Part shown: positions 46,756 to 54,779 of the stretch, one piece after another
How the letters are laid out: each line of letters starts with the position of its first letter
Numbering within the stretch: position 1 is the first letter of the stretch
Source of the DNA: a virus
Direction: 5' to 3' (one strand)
Length of the DNA stretch: 64,000 bases
IMG/VR virus record: IMGVR_UViG_3300033149_002311
Location: 1-64,000 of that record
Translations under genes and position numbers: made by a program
The notes under the pieces: generated by a model
The model's database searches: none
Told to the model about the DNA's origin: nothing
What the model saw: the letters and a program-made list of their open reading frames with translations, nothing else

Positions 46756-47022
46756 ATGGGATATGATAATACAAATTCTGGATCATTATTCAAGAATGAC
46801 AAGCGGGAAAAAGAAACACACCCAACACACACAGGCACTATCGATATTGAAGGTAAAGAATATTGGCTTTCTGCTTGGGTAATGGAAGTAAAAAACAAGG
46901 ATAGTAAAATATTCGGGCAGAAATTCTTTTCACTGAGGGTTAAGCCAAAAGAAGCTGGTGGCGGCACACCCAGTAGCCCAATAAATAATGATTTCGACCC
47001 ATCGGAAGATATACCATTTTAA
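46756..47022 (+). CDS. OB-like protein with SSB-type C-terminal tail, 88 aa
   Basis: A small beta domain (HTGTIDIEGKEYWLSAWVM ... KFFSLRVKPK) is followed by a Gly/Ser linker and the end FDPSEDIPF, which has the acidic DxxDIPF form of bacterial SSB tails that recruit replication proteins. This may be a short ssDNA-binding protein or an SSB mimic. TAGGAGGGAAATAAA precedes the ATG. Located among replication genes. Confidence 0.65.
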   Translation: MGYDNTNSGSLFKNDKREKETHPTHTGTIDIEGKEYWLSAWVMEVKNKDSKIFGQKFFSLRVKPKEAGGGTPSSPINNDFDPSEDIPF

Positions 47023-47048
47023 TATTTAGAATGTAAGGAGTTAGAGAA

Positions 47049-47386
47049 ATGGATATAGAAGATATCGCAAAAGTAGCTCATGAAGTTAATCGCGCTTATT
47101 GTATCTCAATCGGTGATAATAGTCAACAATCTTGGGAATGTTCACCGGAATGGCAGAAAAAAGTGCTATAAATGGTGTAGAATTTCATTTAAAGAACCCA
47201 GATGCCACACCAGAAGGTAGCCATAATAGTTGGCTGGAAGAAAAAATTAAGGATGGGTGGGTGCATGGTGAGGTAAAAGATCCCAATGCTAAAACACACC
47301 CGTGTATTAGGATATATGATAAACTACCCCAGGAACAACGGTCCAAGGATTATATATTTTCTTGCATAGTTAAGGAACTAAAATAA
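47049..47386 (+). CDS. RyR-domain protein split by a -1 frameshift
   Basis: The first frame (47049-47171) reads ...HEVNRAYCISIGDNSQQSWECSPEWQKK and stops. The -1 frame continues KSAINGVEFHLKNPDATPEG ... THPCIRIYDKLP to 47386. Together they give a complete RyR domain of the short phage type (usual order: H-E-NRAYC ... W ... PEWQ--SA--GV-F ... HPC-YD-LP-EQ--KD). The switch is at six A followed by G (AAAAAAG, ending at 47162). Slippage of -1 gives exactly the family spacing. Such proteins may bind ligands at nucleic-acid-linked sites; function unknown. Confidence 0.75.
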
Positions 47387-48069
47387 TGAATTTAAACGAA
47401 GATATTGTCATTATCGATACCGAGACTACTGGCGTTGACAGTGAAAAAGATAAAGTAATTGAAATCGCCGCTATTCGGGTATCATCCGACTGGGAAATTA
47501 TTGATACTTTTGAACAATTAATAAACCCCGAAATGGACATCCCACCAGAAGCAAGTGCGGTGCACCATTTAACTGCGCGTGATGTGGTCGGTAAGCCAAC
47601 GATGTCCGATGTATACCGAGACTTAGTGATATTCATCGGAAGCACTACTTTAGTAGCTCATAATGCTGAATTTGATTCAGGAATGTTACCTAAATTAGAT
47701 AATGATTGGTTGTGTACGTTGCGACTATCCCGACATTTATGGCCAGAGCAATCACATAAGATGCAATCACTCCGATATTGGTTAGGTTTAATTGATATTG
47801 ATCTAAAAGGTTTAGCACCGCATCGAGCGCTTGCTGACATCTTAGTTACCTTAGAAGTGTTTAAAATGATGGTTAAAAGTTGTGATGGTAAAACAGTTGG
47901 CGAAATGATCGAGTTTGCCAACAGTCCGATCGATGTTAAAATTATGCCATTTGGTAAACATCGCGGTGAGCCGTTAGTTGCTGTGCCACAGGGTTATAAA
48001 TCATGGGCTTTAAAGAATATTGGTGATATGGACCCCGATTTAAGGACATCAATAGAGAAATCAATGTAG
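47386..48069 (+). CDS. DnaQ-type 3'-5' exonuclease with C-terminal DUF3820 segment, 227 aa
   Basis: DEDDh exonuclease motifs: IIDTETTG (about residues 8-15), VAHNAEFD (about 89-96) and HRALAD (about 145-150). The final 50 residues (IMPFGKHRGEPLVAVPQGYKSW) match the DUF3820 'GKHkG' type segment found after such exonucleases. Acts in proofreading or DNA turnover. TAATG link upstream. Confidence 0.9.
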   Translation: MNLNEDIVIIDTETTGVDSEKDKVIEIAAIRVSSDWEIIDTFEQLINPEMDIPPEASAVHHLTARDVVGKPTMSDVYRDLVIFIGSTTLVAHNAEFDSGMLPKLDNDWLCTLRLSRHLWPEQSHKMQSLRYWLGLIDIDLKGLAPHRALADILVTLEVFKMMVKSCDGKTVGEMIEFANSPIDVKIMPFGKHRGEPLVAVPQGYKSWALKNIGDMDPDLRTSIEKSM

Positions 48070-48085
48070 AAACTTAAAGACTATA

Positions 48086-48114
48086 TTGACTAGATAGTGG
48101 GCATGTGATATAAT
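48086..48114 (+). promoter_or_regulatory. Sigma70-like promoter before the DNA polymerase gene
   Basis: TTGACT, 17 nt spacer, TATAAT with extended TGTGA. The ATG at 48124 is only about 10 nt downstream, so the mRNA would be leaderless or nearly so. Confidence 0.85.
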
Positions 48115-48123
48115 GGGGATACA

Positions 48124-49956
48124 ATGAATTTTCCTAATTTAAGTAATTATCCTTGTATCTCTCTGGACACAGAGACAACTGGATTAAAATTTTGGGTAGA
48201 TAAAGTGTTCGGTATATCAATATCAACACCTGATGGTAAAGATTATTATTGGGATATAAGACAGACACCGAAAGTTATACCGTGGTTAAATAATGAATTA
48301 AAAAGAGTAAAATTAATAATATTCGCTAATGCTAAATTTGATATGCACATGCTCCGGGAAATTGGGGTCCATGTGCCGGAAGATAAAGTTGATGATGTTA
48401 TAATCAGAGCAGCTTTAATTGATGAGCATTTATTGGCATATAATCTGGATTATCTCGGTAAAAAGTATCTTGGTGTGGGTAAAACCGAAGAAATATGGGA
48501 TGATCTAGCTAGGATGTTTGGTGGTAGGGCCACCCGGAACGTGCAAGCAGAAAATTTGCAACGAGCACCGGTAGAATTAGTAAGTAAATATGCCAAACAA
48601 GACACGCGTGTGACATTAGATCTATGGGTATACCAACAACCGATCATTGAAGAACAAGAATTAGTAAAAGTTCATAAATTAGAGTGTGATTTAATACCGG
48701 CACTCCTTGATATGGAATACCGAGGAGTTAGAATTAACGTTGATAAAGTTGAGCAGACAATCGATGAAGTTACTATATTGATTGATGACCAACAGAAAGA
48801 TTTAAACAAGACGGCTGGGTTTATGGTTAATCCCAACCCCAGTGGTAGCATTCACAAATTATTTGAACCAAAACAAGATAGTGAGGGCACTTGGATAGCT
48901 AATGATGGAACTAGGTTAGTAAAAACCGGAGCAGGGAAAGCGTCAATTAATGCCGACGCGTTGAGAGCAATGAAACACCCCGCCGCCTCTAAGATTTTAT
49001 CGTTACGTAAATTGCTTAAGACCCGAGACACATTCCTTAAGGGCCATATTTTAGGCCATCATCACAATGGCATCATTCATTGTAATTACAATCAGACAAA
49101 AAGCGATAATGACCTAGGAACAGGAACAGGCCGTTTAAGTGTAAATAGCCCAGCTCTCCAGCAAATTCATAAAAGAGACAAAGCAATTGCCAGTATTGTC
49201 CGGGCTCTGTTTTTGCCGGATGAAGGACAGCAATGGAATTGTCGCGATTGGTCACAGATGGATTTTCGGGTTGCCGGTCATTATGTTAACGCCGAAGCAT
49301 TGAATATAGCGTATGCTAATGATCCCGATGCCGATTTTCACCAAATGATTGCTGATATGACTGGTATACCCAGATCACCAGAGGGAGGTAATCCTCTAAA
49401 CGCCAAGCAAATAAACTTAGGATTACTATTTGGCATGGGCAGCGGTAAACTAGCTGCCGAGATGGGACTACCATATACCCTTGCATCATTTGAAAAAAAT
49501 GGTAAAAAGCACACCTATTTAAAGCCCGGACCCGAAGCCATGGAAATATTCGATAATTATCACGGTAAATTCCCGGAATTTAAGACTATGTTAGGTAAGG
49601 CATCTAGTATAGCAAAATCTCGCGGTTATGTAAAAACTATCATGGGCAGGCGTTTAAGATTTCCCGGTGGAAATTTTACACATAAAGCGGGAGGTGTTAT
49701 ATTTCAAGGATCAGCTGCAGATGCTTTAAAATTGAAAATAATTGAGATATATAATTTTTTAAAAGGAACTGAGGGTAGATTGCTGCTAAACGTGCATGAT
49801 GAGATGGACTGTAGTGTACCTAAAGATGATGTAAAATTAGATGCGGGGATTAAAGAGATAATGGAGACGTTTGATTCTAATTCCCTGATACACTTCAGGG
49901 TCCCGATTCGATCTGACAGCGGAATCGGTCCCGACTGGTGGCAAGCTAGCAAATGA
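48124..49956 (+). CDS. Family A DNA polymerase (DpoZ candidate), 610 aa
   Basis: N-terminal 3'-5' exonuclease: SLDTETTGL (about residues 13-21), FANAKFDMHML (about 65-75) and YAKQDTRVTLDLW. Polymerase domain: NQTKSDNDLGTGTGRLSV, motif A DWSQMDFRVAGHYV (about 374-387), motif B region KQINLGLLFGMGSGKLA (about 427-443), motif C LLNVHDEMDCSV (about 553-564). There is no 5'-nuclease domain, as in T7-type enzymes, and no thioredoxin-binding insert is evident. In Z-genome phages a family A polymerase of this size is encoded with purZ, as here. Confidence 0.93.
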   Translation: MNFPNLSNYPCISLDTETTGLKFWVDKVFGISISTPDGKDYYWDIRQTPKVIPWLNNELKRVKLIIFANAKFDMHMLREIGVHVPEDKVDDVIIRAALIDEHLLAYNLDYLGKKYLGVGKTEEIWDDLARMFGGRATRNVQAENLQRAPVELVSKYAKQDTRVTLDLWVYQQPIIEEQELVKVHKLECDLIPALLDMEYRGVRINVDKVEQTIDEVTILIDDQQKDLNKTAGFMVNPNPSGSIHKLFEPKQDSEGTWIANDGTRLVKTGAGKASINADALRAMKHPAASKILSLRKLLKTRDTFLKGHILGHHHNGIIHCNYNQTKSDNDLGTGTGRLSVNSPALQQIHKRDKAIASIVRALFLPDEGQQWNCRDWSQMDFRVAGHYVNAEALNIAYANDPDADFHQMIADMTGIPRSPEGGNPLNAKQINLGLLFGMGSGKLAAEMGLPYTLASFEKNGKKHTYLKPGPEAMEIFDNYHGKFPEFKTMLGKASSIAKSRGYVKTIMGRRLRFPGGNFTHKAGGVIFQGSAADALKLKIIEIYNFLKGTEGRLLLNVHDEMDCSVPKDDVKLDAGIKEIMETFDSNSLIHFRVPIRSDSGIGPDWWQASK

Positions 49957-50396
49957 CAACTCGATCAGAGGCTAAAGAGGCGGGATCAAAAAGATATCAT
50001 GGTTGTCCGTGCATCAGGTGTAATAAAACCGAAAAATATACATCTAACGGAGGGTGTATAATTTGTAAGGCGGCTAGAAGAATAAAATACCACAGCGAGA
50101 ACAAAGCGAAGGAAAAAATTCGTAGAAGAAAATATTATCAAGCCAATAAAAGAACTGAAATAGCTAACCGATCGGCATATGGTAGACGTAGAATTGAAAG
50201 ACAAGCCACACCACCATGGGCCAGTAAGAAGATTATGATAAAATTATATAGAGAGGGACATCTATCGGGTATGCATGTTGATCATATCATACCTTTAACT
50301 AATAATATGGTGTGTGGTTTACATTGGGAAGAAAACATGCAATTATTAACCCCGGAAGCGAATATAGCCAAGGGTAATAAATTTATAGAGGATTAG
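49953..50396 (+). CDS. HNH endonuclease, 147 aa
   Basis: HVDHIIPLTNN ... CGLHWEENMQLLTPEANIAKGNK is the HNH core (about residues 108-143). A Cys cluster near the start (CPCIRCNKTEK ... GGCIIC) is a second zinc site, and the middle is very basic. Probably a free-standing homing-type endonuclease next to the polymerase gene. ATGA overlap upstream. Confidence 0.88.
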   Translation: MTTRSEAKEAGSKRYHGCPCIRCNKTEKYTSNGGCIICKAARRIKYHSENKAKEKIRRRKYYQANKRTEIANRSAYGRRRIERQATPPWASKKIMIKLYREGHLSGMHVDHIIPLTNNMVCGLHWEENMQLLTPEANIAKGNKFIED

Positions 50397-50399
50397 TAA

Positions 50400-50642
50400 A
50401 TGAGTCATGAGGATTGGCTGAAAGATAAAGGTGAAATCTATTTGGATTATACTTTCGATGAGATTAAGCGAAAATGGAATGGTAGGATTATAGCATATAA
50501 AGGCCATGTTATATTATATGAAACTGAAGGACATAATGATGAAGAGTGTGTTAAAGATGCTCTAAAACTGATATTTGATGAAATCAACGAGGAATTAAGT
50601 GATGGCGGAGAAATTGAAAACCTGTCGTGTTTGCAAAGATGA
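50400..50642 (+). CDS. Hypothetical protein, 80 aa
   Basis: Acidic, alpha/beta (GRIIAYKGHVILYETEGHND). Overlaps the next gene. Not recognised. Confidence 0.62.
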   Translation: MSHEDWLKDKGEIYLDYTFDEIKRKWNGRIIAYKGHVILYETEGHNDEECVKDALKLIFDEINEELSDGGEIENLSCLQR

Positions 50643-50787
50643 TTTCGAGGTGAAAACTGGATTCTACCCATCCAGAGCTAAAAGGTATGATTGGATTTGC
50701 AAAGGCTGCTCCGGAATTAAACAAAAAGATTGGCGTAAAAATAAAAAGGGGGTTGGTGATGAAAGTGTGCCCGTTCTGCCAAAGTAA
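50602..50787 (+). CDS. Zinc-finger protein, 61 aa
   Basis: CRVCKDDFEVKTGFYP ... WICKGCSG is a zinc-finger type common in phage genes next to HNH or replication genes. ATG 50602 follows a GTG. Function unknown. Confidence 0.65.
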   Translation: MAEKLKTCRVCKDDFEVKTGFYPSRAKRYDWICKGCSGIKQKDWRKNKKGVGDESVPVLPK

Positions 50788-50965
50788 AGATTTAATAATG
50801 CTCAATGTTCCGTTCAGTGAGAAACGTTATGTTAAATGTAATAAATGCGGGGGTAGCGGCCCTATAGCACTTGATAAAGCAATGGCTGAGAAAAAGTGGG
50901 ATTACCGACCAATACCACAGAGAATAGAAATGGGTATACTTAAAGGGGAAAGTGACAATGGATAA
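50759..50965 (+). CDS. Lar-like restriction-alleviation family protein, 68 aa
   Basis: CPFCQSKDL ... VKCNKCGGSGPIALDKAMAEKKWDYRP matches the Lar zinc-ribbon family (CPFCG ... C--CG--GP--- ... A---W). Rac-prophage Lar eases type I restriction; most phage members are untested. GGGGG precedes the ATG. Overlaps the purZ start. Confidence 0.75.
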   Translation: MKVCPFCQSKDLIMLNVPFSEKRYVKCNKCGGSGPIALDKAMAEKKWDYRPIPQRIEMGILKGESDNG

Positions 50966-52001
50966 AAGAGTAACATTAATTTGCGATCTACAATTTGGGT
51001 CGACTGGTAAGGGCTTAATTGCAGGCTATATTGCTGAACGTGATGCACCTGACACCATCGTTACAGCGTGGGGAAGCAACTCAGGTCACACATATATTGA
51101 TGGTAATGGTCGAAAATTCGTGCACACTATGTTAGGTAATGGTATCGTATCTCCATGCTTAAACAAAGTTATGATCGGCCCCGGTTCGTTGATCAACCCA
51201 GACAACTTGATTAAAGAAATCGGTCAGTGTGAAGACGTAATTGCTGGTGCTGATATCATGATCCATCCGCATGCTGCAGTGATTACCGATAAACATGTCG
51301 ATATCGAAAATAACACAATGACCGGGATTGGTAGTACTAAAAAAGGCGTCGGGGCAGCATTAATTCAAAAGATACAACGAGACCCAAAGGATATGAATAC
51401 GGCGGTGAAAATGCTTGACAATTCACCCTTGGGTCAATTCGTGGTATCATCAGAGCAATATAATGCCGCATTAGATTCATCACACAACATCTTAATAGAG
51501 GGGGCACAAGGGTTTTCATTGGGAATTAATAGCGGTTTCTATCCTTATGTTACCAGTCGAGAATGTACCCCCGCTCAGATTGCTACAGATTCCGGTGTTC
51601 CCATCGGTTGGTTAACAAATATCATTGGTTGTATGCGTACTTTCCCGATCCGAGTTGCTAATCGATATGATGAAGACGGGAAACAAATCGGTTGGAGCGG
51701 GCCACATTATTCTGATCAAAAGGAAATTACATTTGAAAGTATCGGGGTAGAGCCTGAATTAACAACCGTTACGCAACTCCCACGGCGTGTATTCACTTTT
51801 TCAAAGAAACAGACCAAGGAAGCAATGCGAATGTGCCGCCCTACTGAAATATTCGTAAATTTCATGAACTACATAGACGATCCCGACAGTAGGGAAGAAC
51901 TAATTCGAGACATTAATGGCCAATGTAGAAAACAAGGTGGTAATGGCGTCGTATATCTAGGTTATGGGCCAACAGTTAACGATATAAGGGAGCAAAAATA
52001 A
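50958..52001 (+). CDS. purZ: PurZ-type synthetase (2-aminoadenylosuccinate synthetase), 347 aa
   Basis: Related to adenylosuccinate synthetase PurA: phosphate-binding loop LQFGSTGKG (about residues 11-19), GSNSGHT with the conserved His (about 39-45), IGSTKKGVGAA, IEGAQGFSLGINSGFYPYVTSRECTPAQ. Cellular PurA has GDEGKG with the catalytic Asp; here the Asp is Ser and the Glu is Thr. Loss of this Asp is the hallmark of phage PurZ, which uses dGMP and aspartate to make the precursor of 2-aminoadenine. At 347 residues it is shorter than bacterial PurA (about 430). Neighbours MazZ-, DatZ- and polymerase-type genes support the role. Confidence 0.92.
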   Translation: MDKRVTLICDLQFGSTGKGLIAGYIAERDAPDTIVTAWGSNSGHTYIDGNGRKFVHTMLGNGIVSPCLNKVMIGPGSLINPDNLIKEIGQCEDVIAGADIMIHPHAAVITDKHVDIENNTMTGIGSTKKGVGAALIQKIQRDPKDMNTAVKMLDNSPLGQFVVSSEQYNAALDSSHNILIEGAQGFSLGINSGFYPYVTSRECTPAQIATDSGVPIGWLTNIIGCMRTFPIRVANRYDEDGKQIGWSGPHYSDQKEITFESIGVEPELTTVTQLPRRVFTFSKKQTKEAMRMCRPTEIFVNFMNYIDDPDSREELIRDINGQCRKQGGNGVVYLGYGPTVNDIREQK

Positions 52002-52336
52002 TGGTAACTAAAAAGCAAGGATTAAAGTTTGATGAGGGCAAGCCCCGTTATGATTTAATTCCATATGACGCTATTGATGAAGTTACCCAAATCTTAACCA
52101 TGGGTTCTGAAAAGTATGGTGATCGTAATTGGGAGCTGGGTATTAATGCTGGCCGTTTATTCCGTGCCGGTGTGGGCCATTTAATTGCTTGGTGGCGTAA
52201 AAAGGGTCCTGATGAAGAAAGTAATAGATCACACTTGGCCCATGCCGCTTGTTGTGTTTTAATGTTGCTCGCCCAAGAATTACGTAAAATGGATAAATTT
52301 GATGATCGACCGGAAGGCGGTAAATATGGATCATAA
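52001..52336 (+). CDS. dATP/dGTP diphosphohydrolase-family protein (DUF5664), 111 aa
   Basis: The sequence KFDEGKPRYDLIPYDAIDEV ... MGSEKYGDRNWELG ... GHLIAWWRKKGPDEESNRSHLAHAACCVLMLL is the DUF5664 all-helical family related to MazG-type nucleotide pyrophosphatases. In Z-genome phages a MazG-like enzyme converts dGTP to dGMP (substrate for PurZ) and removes dATP. Starts directly at the purZ stop (TAATGG). Confidence 0.85.
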   Translation: MVTKKQGLKFDEGKPRYDLIPYDAIDEVTQILTMGSEKYGDRNWELGINAGRLFRAGVGHLIAWWRKKGPDEESNRSHLAHAACCVLMLLAQELRKMDKFDDRPEGGKYGS

Positions 52337-52664
52337 AATATTGGCGGAGGGTGATATTGGTATGTTACAGGAGCAAATTGCTTCTTGGGCCAATGAAATA
52401 TTCCCTGATCGAACGGTATTTAACGCAACGACAAAACTAATTCTAGAGGAGATACCTGAATGGTTACGAGACCAAAGTGATCCCCATGAATATGCTGATT
52501 TGGTAATCTTAATCTTAGATATAGCTTACCTTAAAGGCATTGATGTAAAAAAGGCGGTGTTAGAAAAGATGGAAATTAACCGCCAACGAAAGTGGGAAAG
52601 AAACCCGGAAACCGGATTTATGAACCACATTAAACCAAAGAAAGAGGAGCAAGAAAATGAGTGA
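52326..52664 (+). CDS. mazZ: dATP/dGTP pyrophosphohydrolase-family protein (DUF550, MazZ candidate), 112 aa
   Basis: WANEIFPDRTVFNATTKLILEEIPEW and DPHEYADLVILILDIAYLKGID show the E-x-x-E and E-x-x-D metal-binding pattern of the all-alpha NTP pyrophosphatase (MazG) fold, DUF550 subgroup. This is the better MazZ candidate of the two adjacent helical proteins; both may act in the pool shift. The basic/acidic tail (KPKKEEQENE) is extra. Confidence 0.85.
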   Translation: MDHKILAEGDIGMLQEQIASWANEIFPDRTVFNATTKLILEEIPEWLRDQSDPHEYADLVILILDIAYLKGIDVKKAVLEKMEINRQRKWERNPETGFMNHIKPKKEEQENE

Positions 52665-52860
52665 TAATAAGCAGAAAAAAGCAGATCTTCGATCTGTGAT
52701 TAAAGAAGCGAATGCAATAGTCAAAGAACTGAAGGCCGAAGCAACGGCCAAACGTAAAGTTGCAGCGGCTGCTAATAAGGAACTTAAGGTAGCTATGAAG
52801 GCCGTTGACAAGGCAGTGAAGACCAAAGAGAGTCTAGCTGGTCGTTTAGCAAAGTTGTAA
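52657..52860 (+). CDS. Ala/Lys-rich coiled-coil protein, 67 aa
   Basis: Almost entirely Ala, Lys, Glu and Val in a helical, histone-tail-like pattern (KRKVAAAANKELKVAMKAVDK). May bind DNA through charge. A GC-rich hairpin follows. Not recognised. Confidence 0.65.
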   Translation: MSDNKQKKADLRSVIKEANAIVKELKAEATAKRKVAAAANKELKVAMKAVDKAVKTKESLAGRLAKL

Positions 52861-52866
52861 AGTTGC

Positions 52867-52886
52867 GGGGCCGGGAGACCGGCCCC
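52867..52886 (+). terminator. GC-rich hairpin, terminator-like, same as at 1714
   Basis: GGGGCCGG-GAGA-CCGGCCCC, 8 bp perfect stem, followed by AATATTAAG without a T-run. Shares its arms with the hairpin at 1714-1735. Confidence 0.55.
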
Positions 52887-52906
52887 AATATTAAGGGGGG
52901 TTTGAA

Positions 52907-53137
52907 ATGGCTGGATCATTAAATCATATCGTAAACGACGATGGCACTTTCACCATGGATTTTATTGAGAATCTTGGTGACGCCCACGAAGCATTGGAAG
53001 AATGTTACCAGCTTATATACATATTAGCTGACGGGAATACTGAAAAGGTATCTAAAGCCTGTAATCTTATAGGAGTAGTCAATCCTTGGGAGATAGAATT
53101 TCCAGATGAACAACCAAAAGCACCAATGAAAATATGA
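52907..53137 (+). CDS. Hypothetical protein, 76 aa
   Basis: Acidic helical protein following AGGGGGG. The stop overlaps the next ATG. Not recognised. Confidence 0.65.
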   Translation: MAGSLNHIVNDDGTFTMDFIENLGDAHEALEECYQLIYILADGNTEKVSKACNLIGVVNPWEIEFPDEQPKAPMKI

Positions 53138-53631
53138 CACACACAGAGTTAACACTGAGAGCAGAGAAATGGTTAAAGAGCCAAGGATGTGGTATAGTGT
53201 TTCGTGATGAATTTAAGGCAAATACACATAATGGGGAGCAACCAGACGGAATTGGCTGGCGTGACGGGCTATCTATATTAATCGAATGTAAAACATCCCG
53301 TTCAGATTTTCTCGCAGACAAGAATAAAAAATTTAGGCGGAAGGCTGATACTGGGATGGGTGACTGGCGATTTTATATGTGCCCACCAGACGTTATTAAA
53401 ATTGATGATCTTCCCACTGGCTGGGGTCTGCTTTATATATTACCAAAGCAAATAAAAAAGATACATGGTGTCCCTAGTAATTGCCATTGGTGGAACAAAA
53501 AACCATTTGAAGGAAACAAAAGATGTGAAACACAGATGATGTACTCAGCACTAAGGAGAATAGTGGTTCGAGGCCACTTTGACTTGATTTATGAGAAACT
53601 TGGCCAGCGACCATGTGATGTGCCTGATTAG
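53134..53631 (+). CDS. PD-(D/E)XK nuclease-like protein, 165 aa
   Basis: PDGIGWRDGLSILIECKTSRSDFLADKNKKFR (about residues 33-64, cited in parts) holds the D...ExK core of the PD-(D/E)XK fold, with a supporting GWGLLYILPK strand further on. Phage members act as DNA repair or recombination nucleases; a role in degrading host DNA, which would lack 2-aminoadenine, is possible but not shown. Confidence 0.7.
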   Translation: MTHTELTLRAEKWLKSQGCGIVFRDEFKANTHNGEQPDGIGWRDGLSILIECKTSRSDFLADKNKKFRRKADTGMGDWRFYMCPPDVIKIDDLPTGWGLLYILPKQIKKIHGVPSNCHWWNKKPFEGNKRCETQMMYSALRRIVVRGHFDLIYEKLGQRPCDVPD

Positions 53632-53643
53632 GTATGGGGGTGT

Positions 53644-53886
53644 ATGATGGATGAAAGAATGGTTGAAGAAACACGCAGCGGGTCGCTAACAAAAGCAGGT
53701 AAGGAACATATTGACTCCAATGATTTGTTGTGTGCGGAATTACCAACCCCAGATTGGATGATAGTTTTTGATGATGCTGATATGAAACCAGAAGTATTCA
53801 CCGATCACTTTGCCGCCCAAAAACGATTTAAAGCGCTAGCTAATAATTGGAGCTGCCATCTATTTCAACGGGTTGAGAGTACATAA
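53644..53886 (+). CDS. Hypothetical protein, 80 aa
   Basis: Soluble, mixed; GTATGGGGGTG precedes the ATG. Not recognised. A 60 nt gap with no feature follows. Confidence 0.6.
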   Translation: MMDERMVEETRSGSLTKAGKEHIDSNDLLCAELPTPDWMIVFDDADMKPEVFTDHFAAQKRFKALANNWSCHLFQRVEST

Positions 53887-53949
53887 TAGTTTTAGATGAT
53901 GCTGATTTCTTATTATAAATAGAATTTGTGATATTAAGGGGAATAGAGA

Positions 53950-54192
53950 ATGTCTAGATCGATGAAATCACCTAGAGAGAAGTATATGAATGATCCCGAA
54001 TATCATCATTTGGTCCACACTCTTGAGGGTATGATTGAGTCTGCGCGATTTACACCATCTGAATTAAGGGAGGCTTGCGTGTTAGCAAGTATAAATTATG
54101 AAATGCGACATATCAGAGAGCATCACATTGAACCTAGGGTTGAGGATGCTTTACATACATTAGACAGATGGGCTGATGGGAGGGGGCGTTAA
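53950..54192 (+). CDS. Hypothetical protein, 80 aa
   Basis: Helical; similar small proteins with the FTPSELREACVLASINYEMR pattern occur in many phages. AGGGGAATAGAG precedes the ATG. TAATGG link to the DatZ-like gene. Confidence 0.68.
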   Translation: MSRSMKSPREKYMNDPEYHHLVHTLEGMIESARFTPSELREACVLASINYEMRHIREHHIEPRVEDALHTLDRWADGRGR

Positions 54193-54779
54193 TGGAAATC
54201 ACAATTAAAGATATTTTAAGAACCGGGCATGTTACCAGATGGCAAATTGTTCGCACCGCTCGACAACAAACACTGGCTGAGCACCTTTATCTAGTAACTA
54301 TGCTAAGTCTGGAAATAGCAGAATTAATTAATCTAGGTCCATTACCTGATAATGAGAAAATCAAATTAATGAACTGGTCATTGAACCATGACGTTCCAGA
54401 AGTAATTACCGGTGATGTTGCAACACCGATGAAGAAGATGATCAAAAGCAAATGTAATGAAGACCCATTTGATATCCTTGATCGCCAGATGTATGAGGTA
54501 TATGGTGATGCTAAAGATGCAATATCTGGAACCTATATCGAGGCTGTGGTTAAATTAGCAGATATCATGGATGGTATTGTATTTCTTAGCACTGAAGGTA
54601 TGGGTGACCATGCATCCTATGTCCGATCGTGCTTGGTGAATACTCTAGGTAGAAATATCCAAGTGGCCAAAGCTAAATGGCCGATCCATGATTGGTTAAG
54701 TATTTTAGATTTATTGGGAAATCTAGCTCAAAATAACAATGTCAGCCAAATCGAATTCGAGAATCTGCATCGTGGATGA
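54192..54779 (+). CDS. datZ: HD-domain dATP triphosphohydrolase (DatZ-like), 195 aa
   Basis: HD fold with ligands in the DatZ/YfbR order: TLAEHLYLV (His31), NHDVPEVITGD (His66, Asp67) and KLADIMD (Asp124). RWQIVRTARQQ before the first His is also typical. DatZ removes dATP so that only the 2-aminoadenine nucleotide is used. The related YfbR enzymes are 5'-nucleotidases, so the exact reaction depends on this assignment; location 2 kb from purZ and mazZ supports DatZ. Confidence 0.85.
   Translation: MEITIKDILRTGHVTRWQIVRTARQQTLAEHLYLVTMLSLEIAELINLGPLPDNEKIKLMNWSLNHDVPEVITGDVATPMKKMIKSKCNEDPFDILDRQMYEVYGDAKDAISGTYIEAVVKLADIMDGIVFLSTEGMGDHASYVRSCLVNTLGRNIQVAKAKWPIHDWLSILDLLGNLAQNNNVSQIEFENLHRG

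Noticed and set aside
50759-50965. Restriction-alleviation function of the Lar-like protein as certain
   Set aside because: Family resemblance is clear, but most members are untested and the zinc-ribbon pattern is generic.
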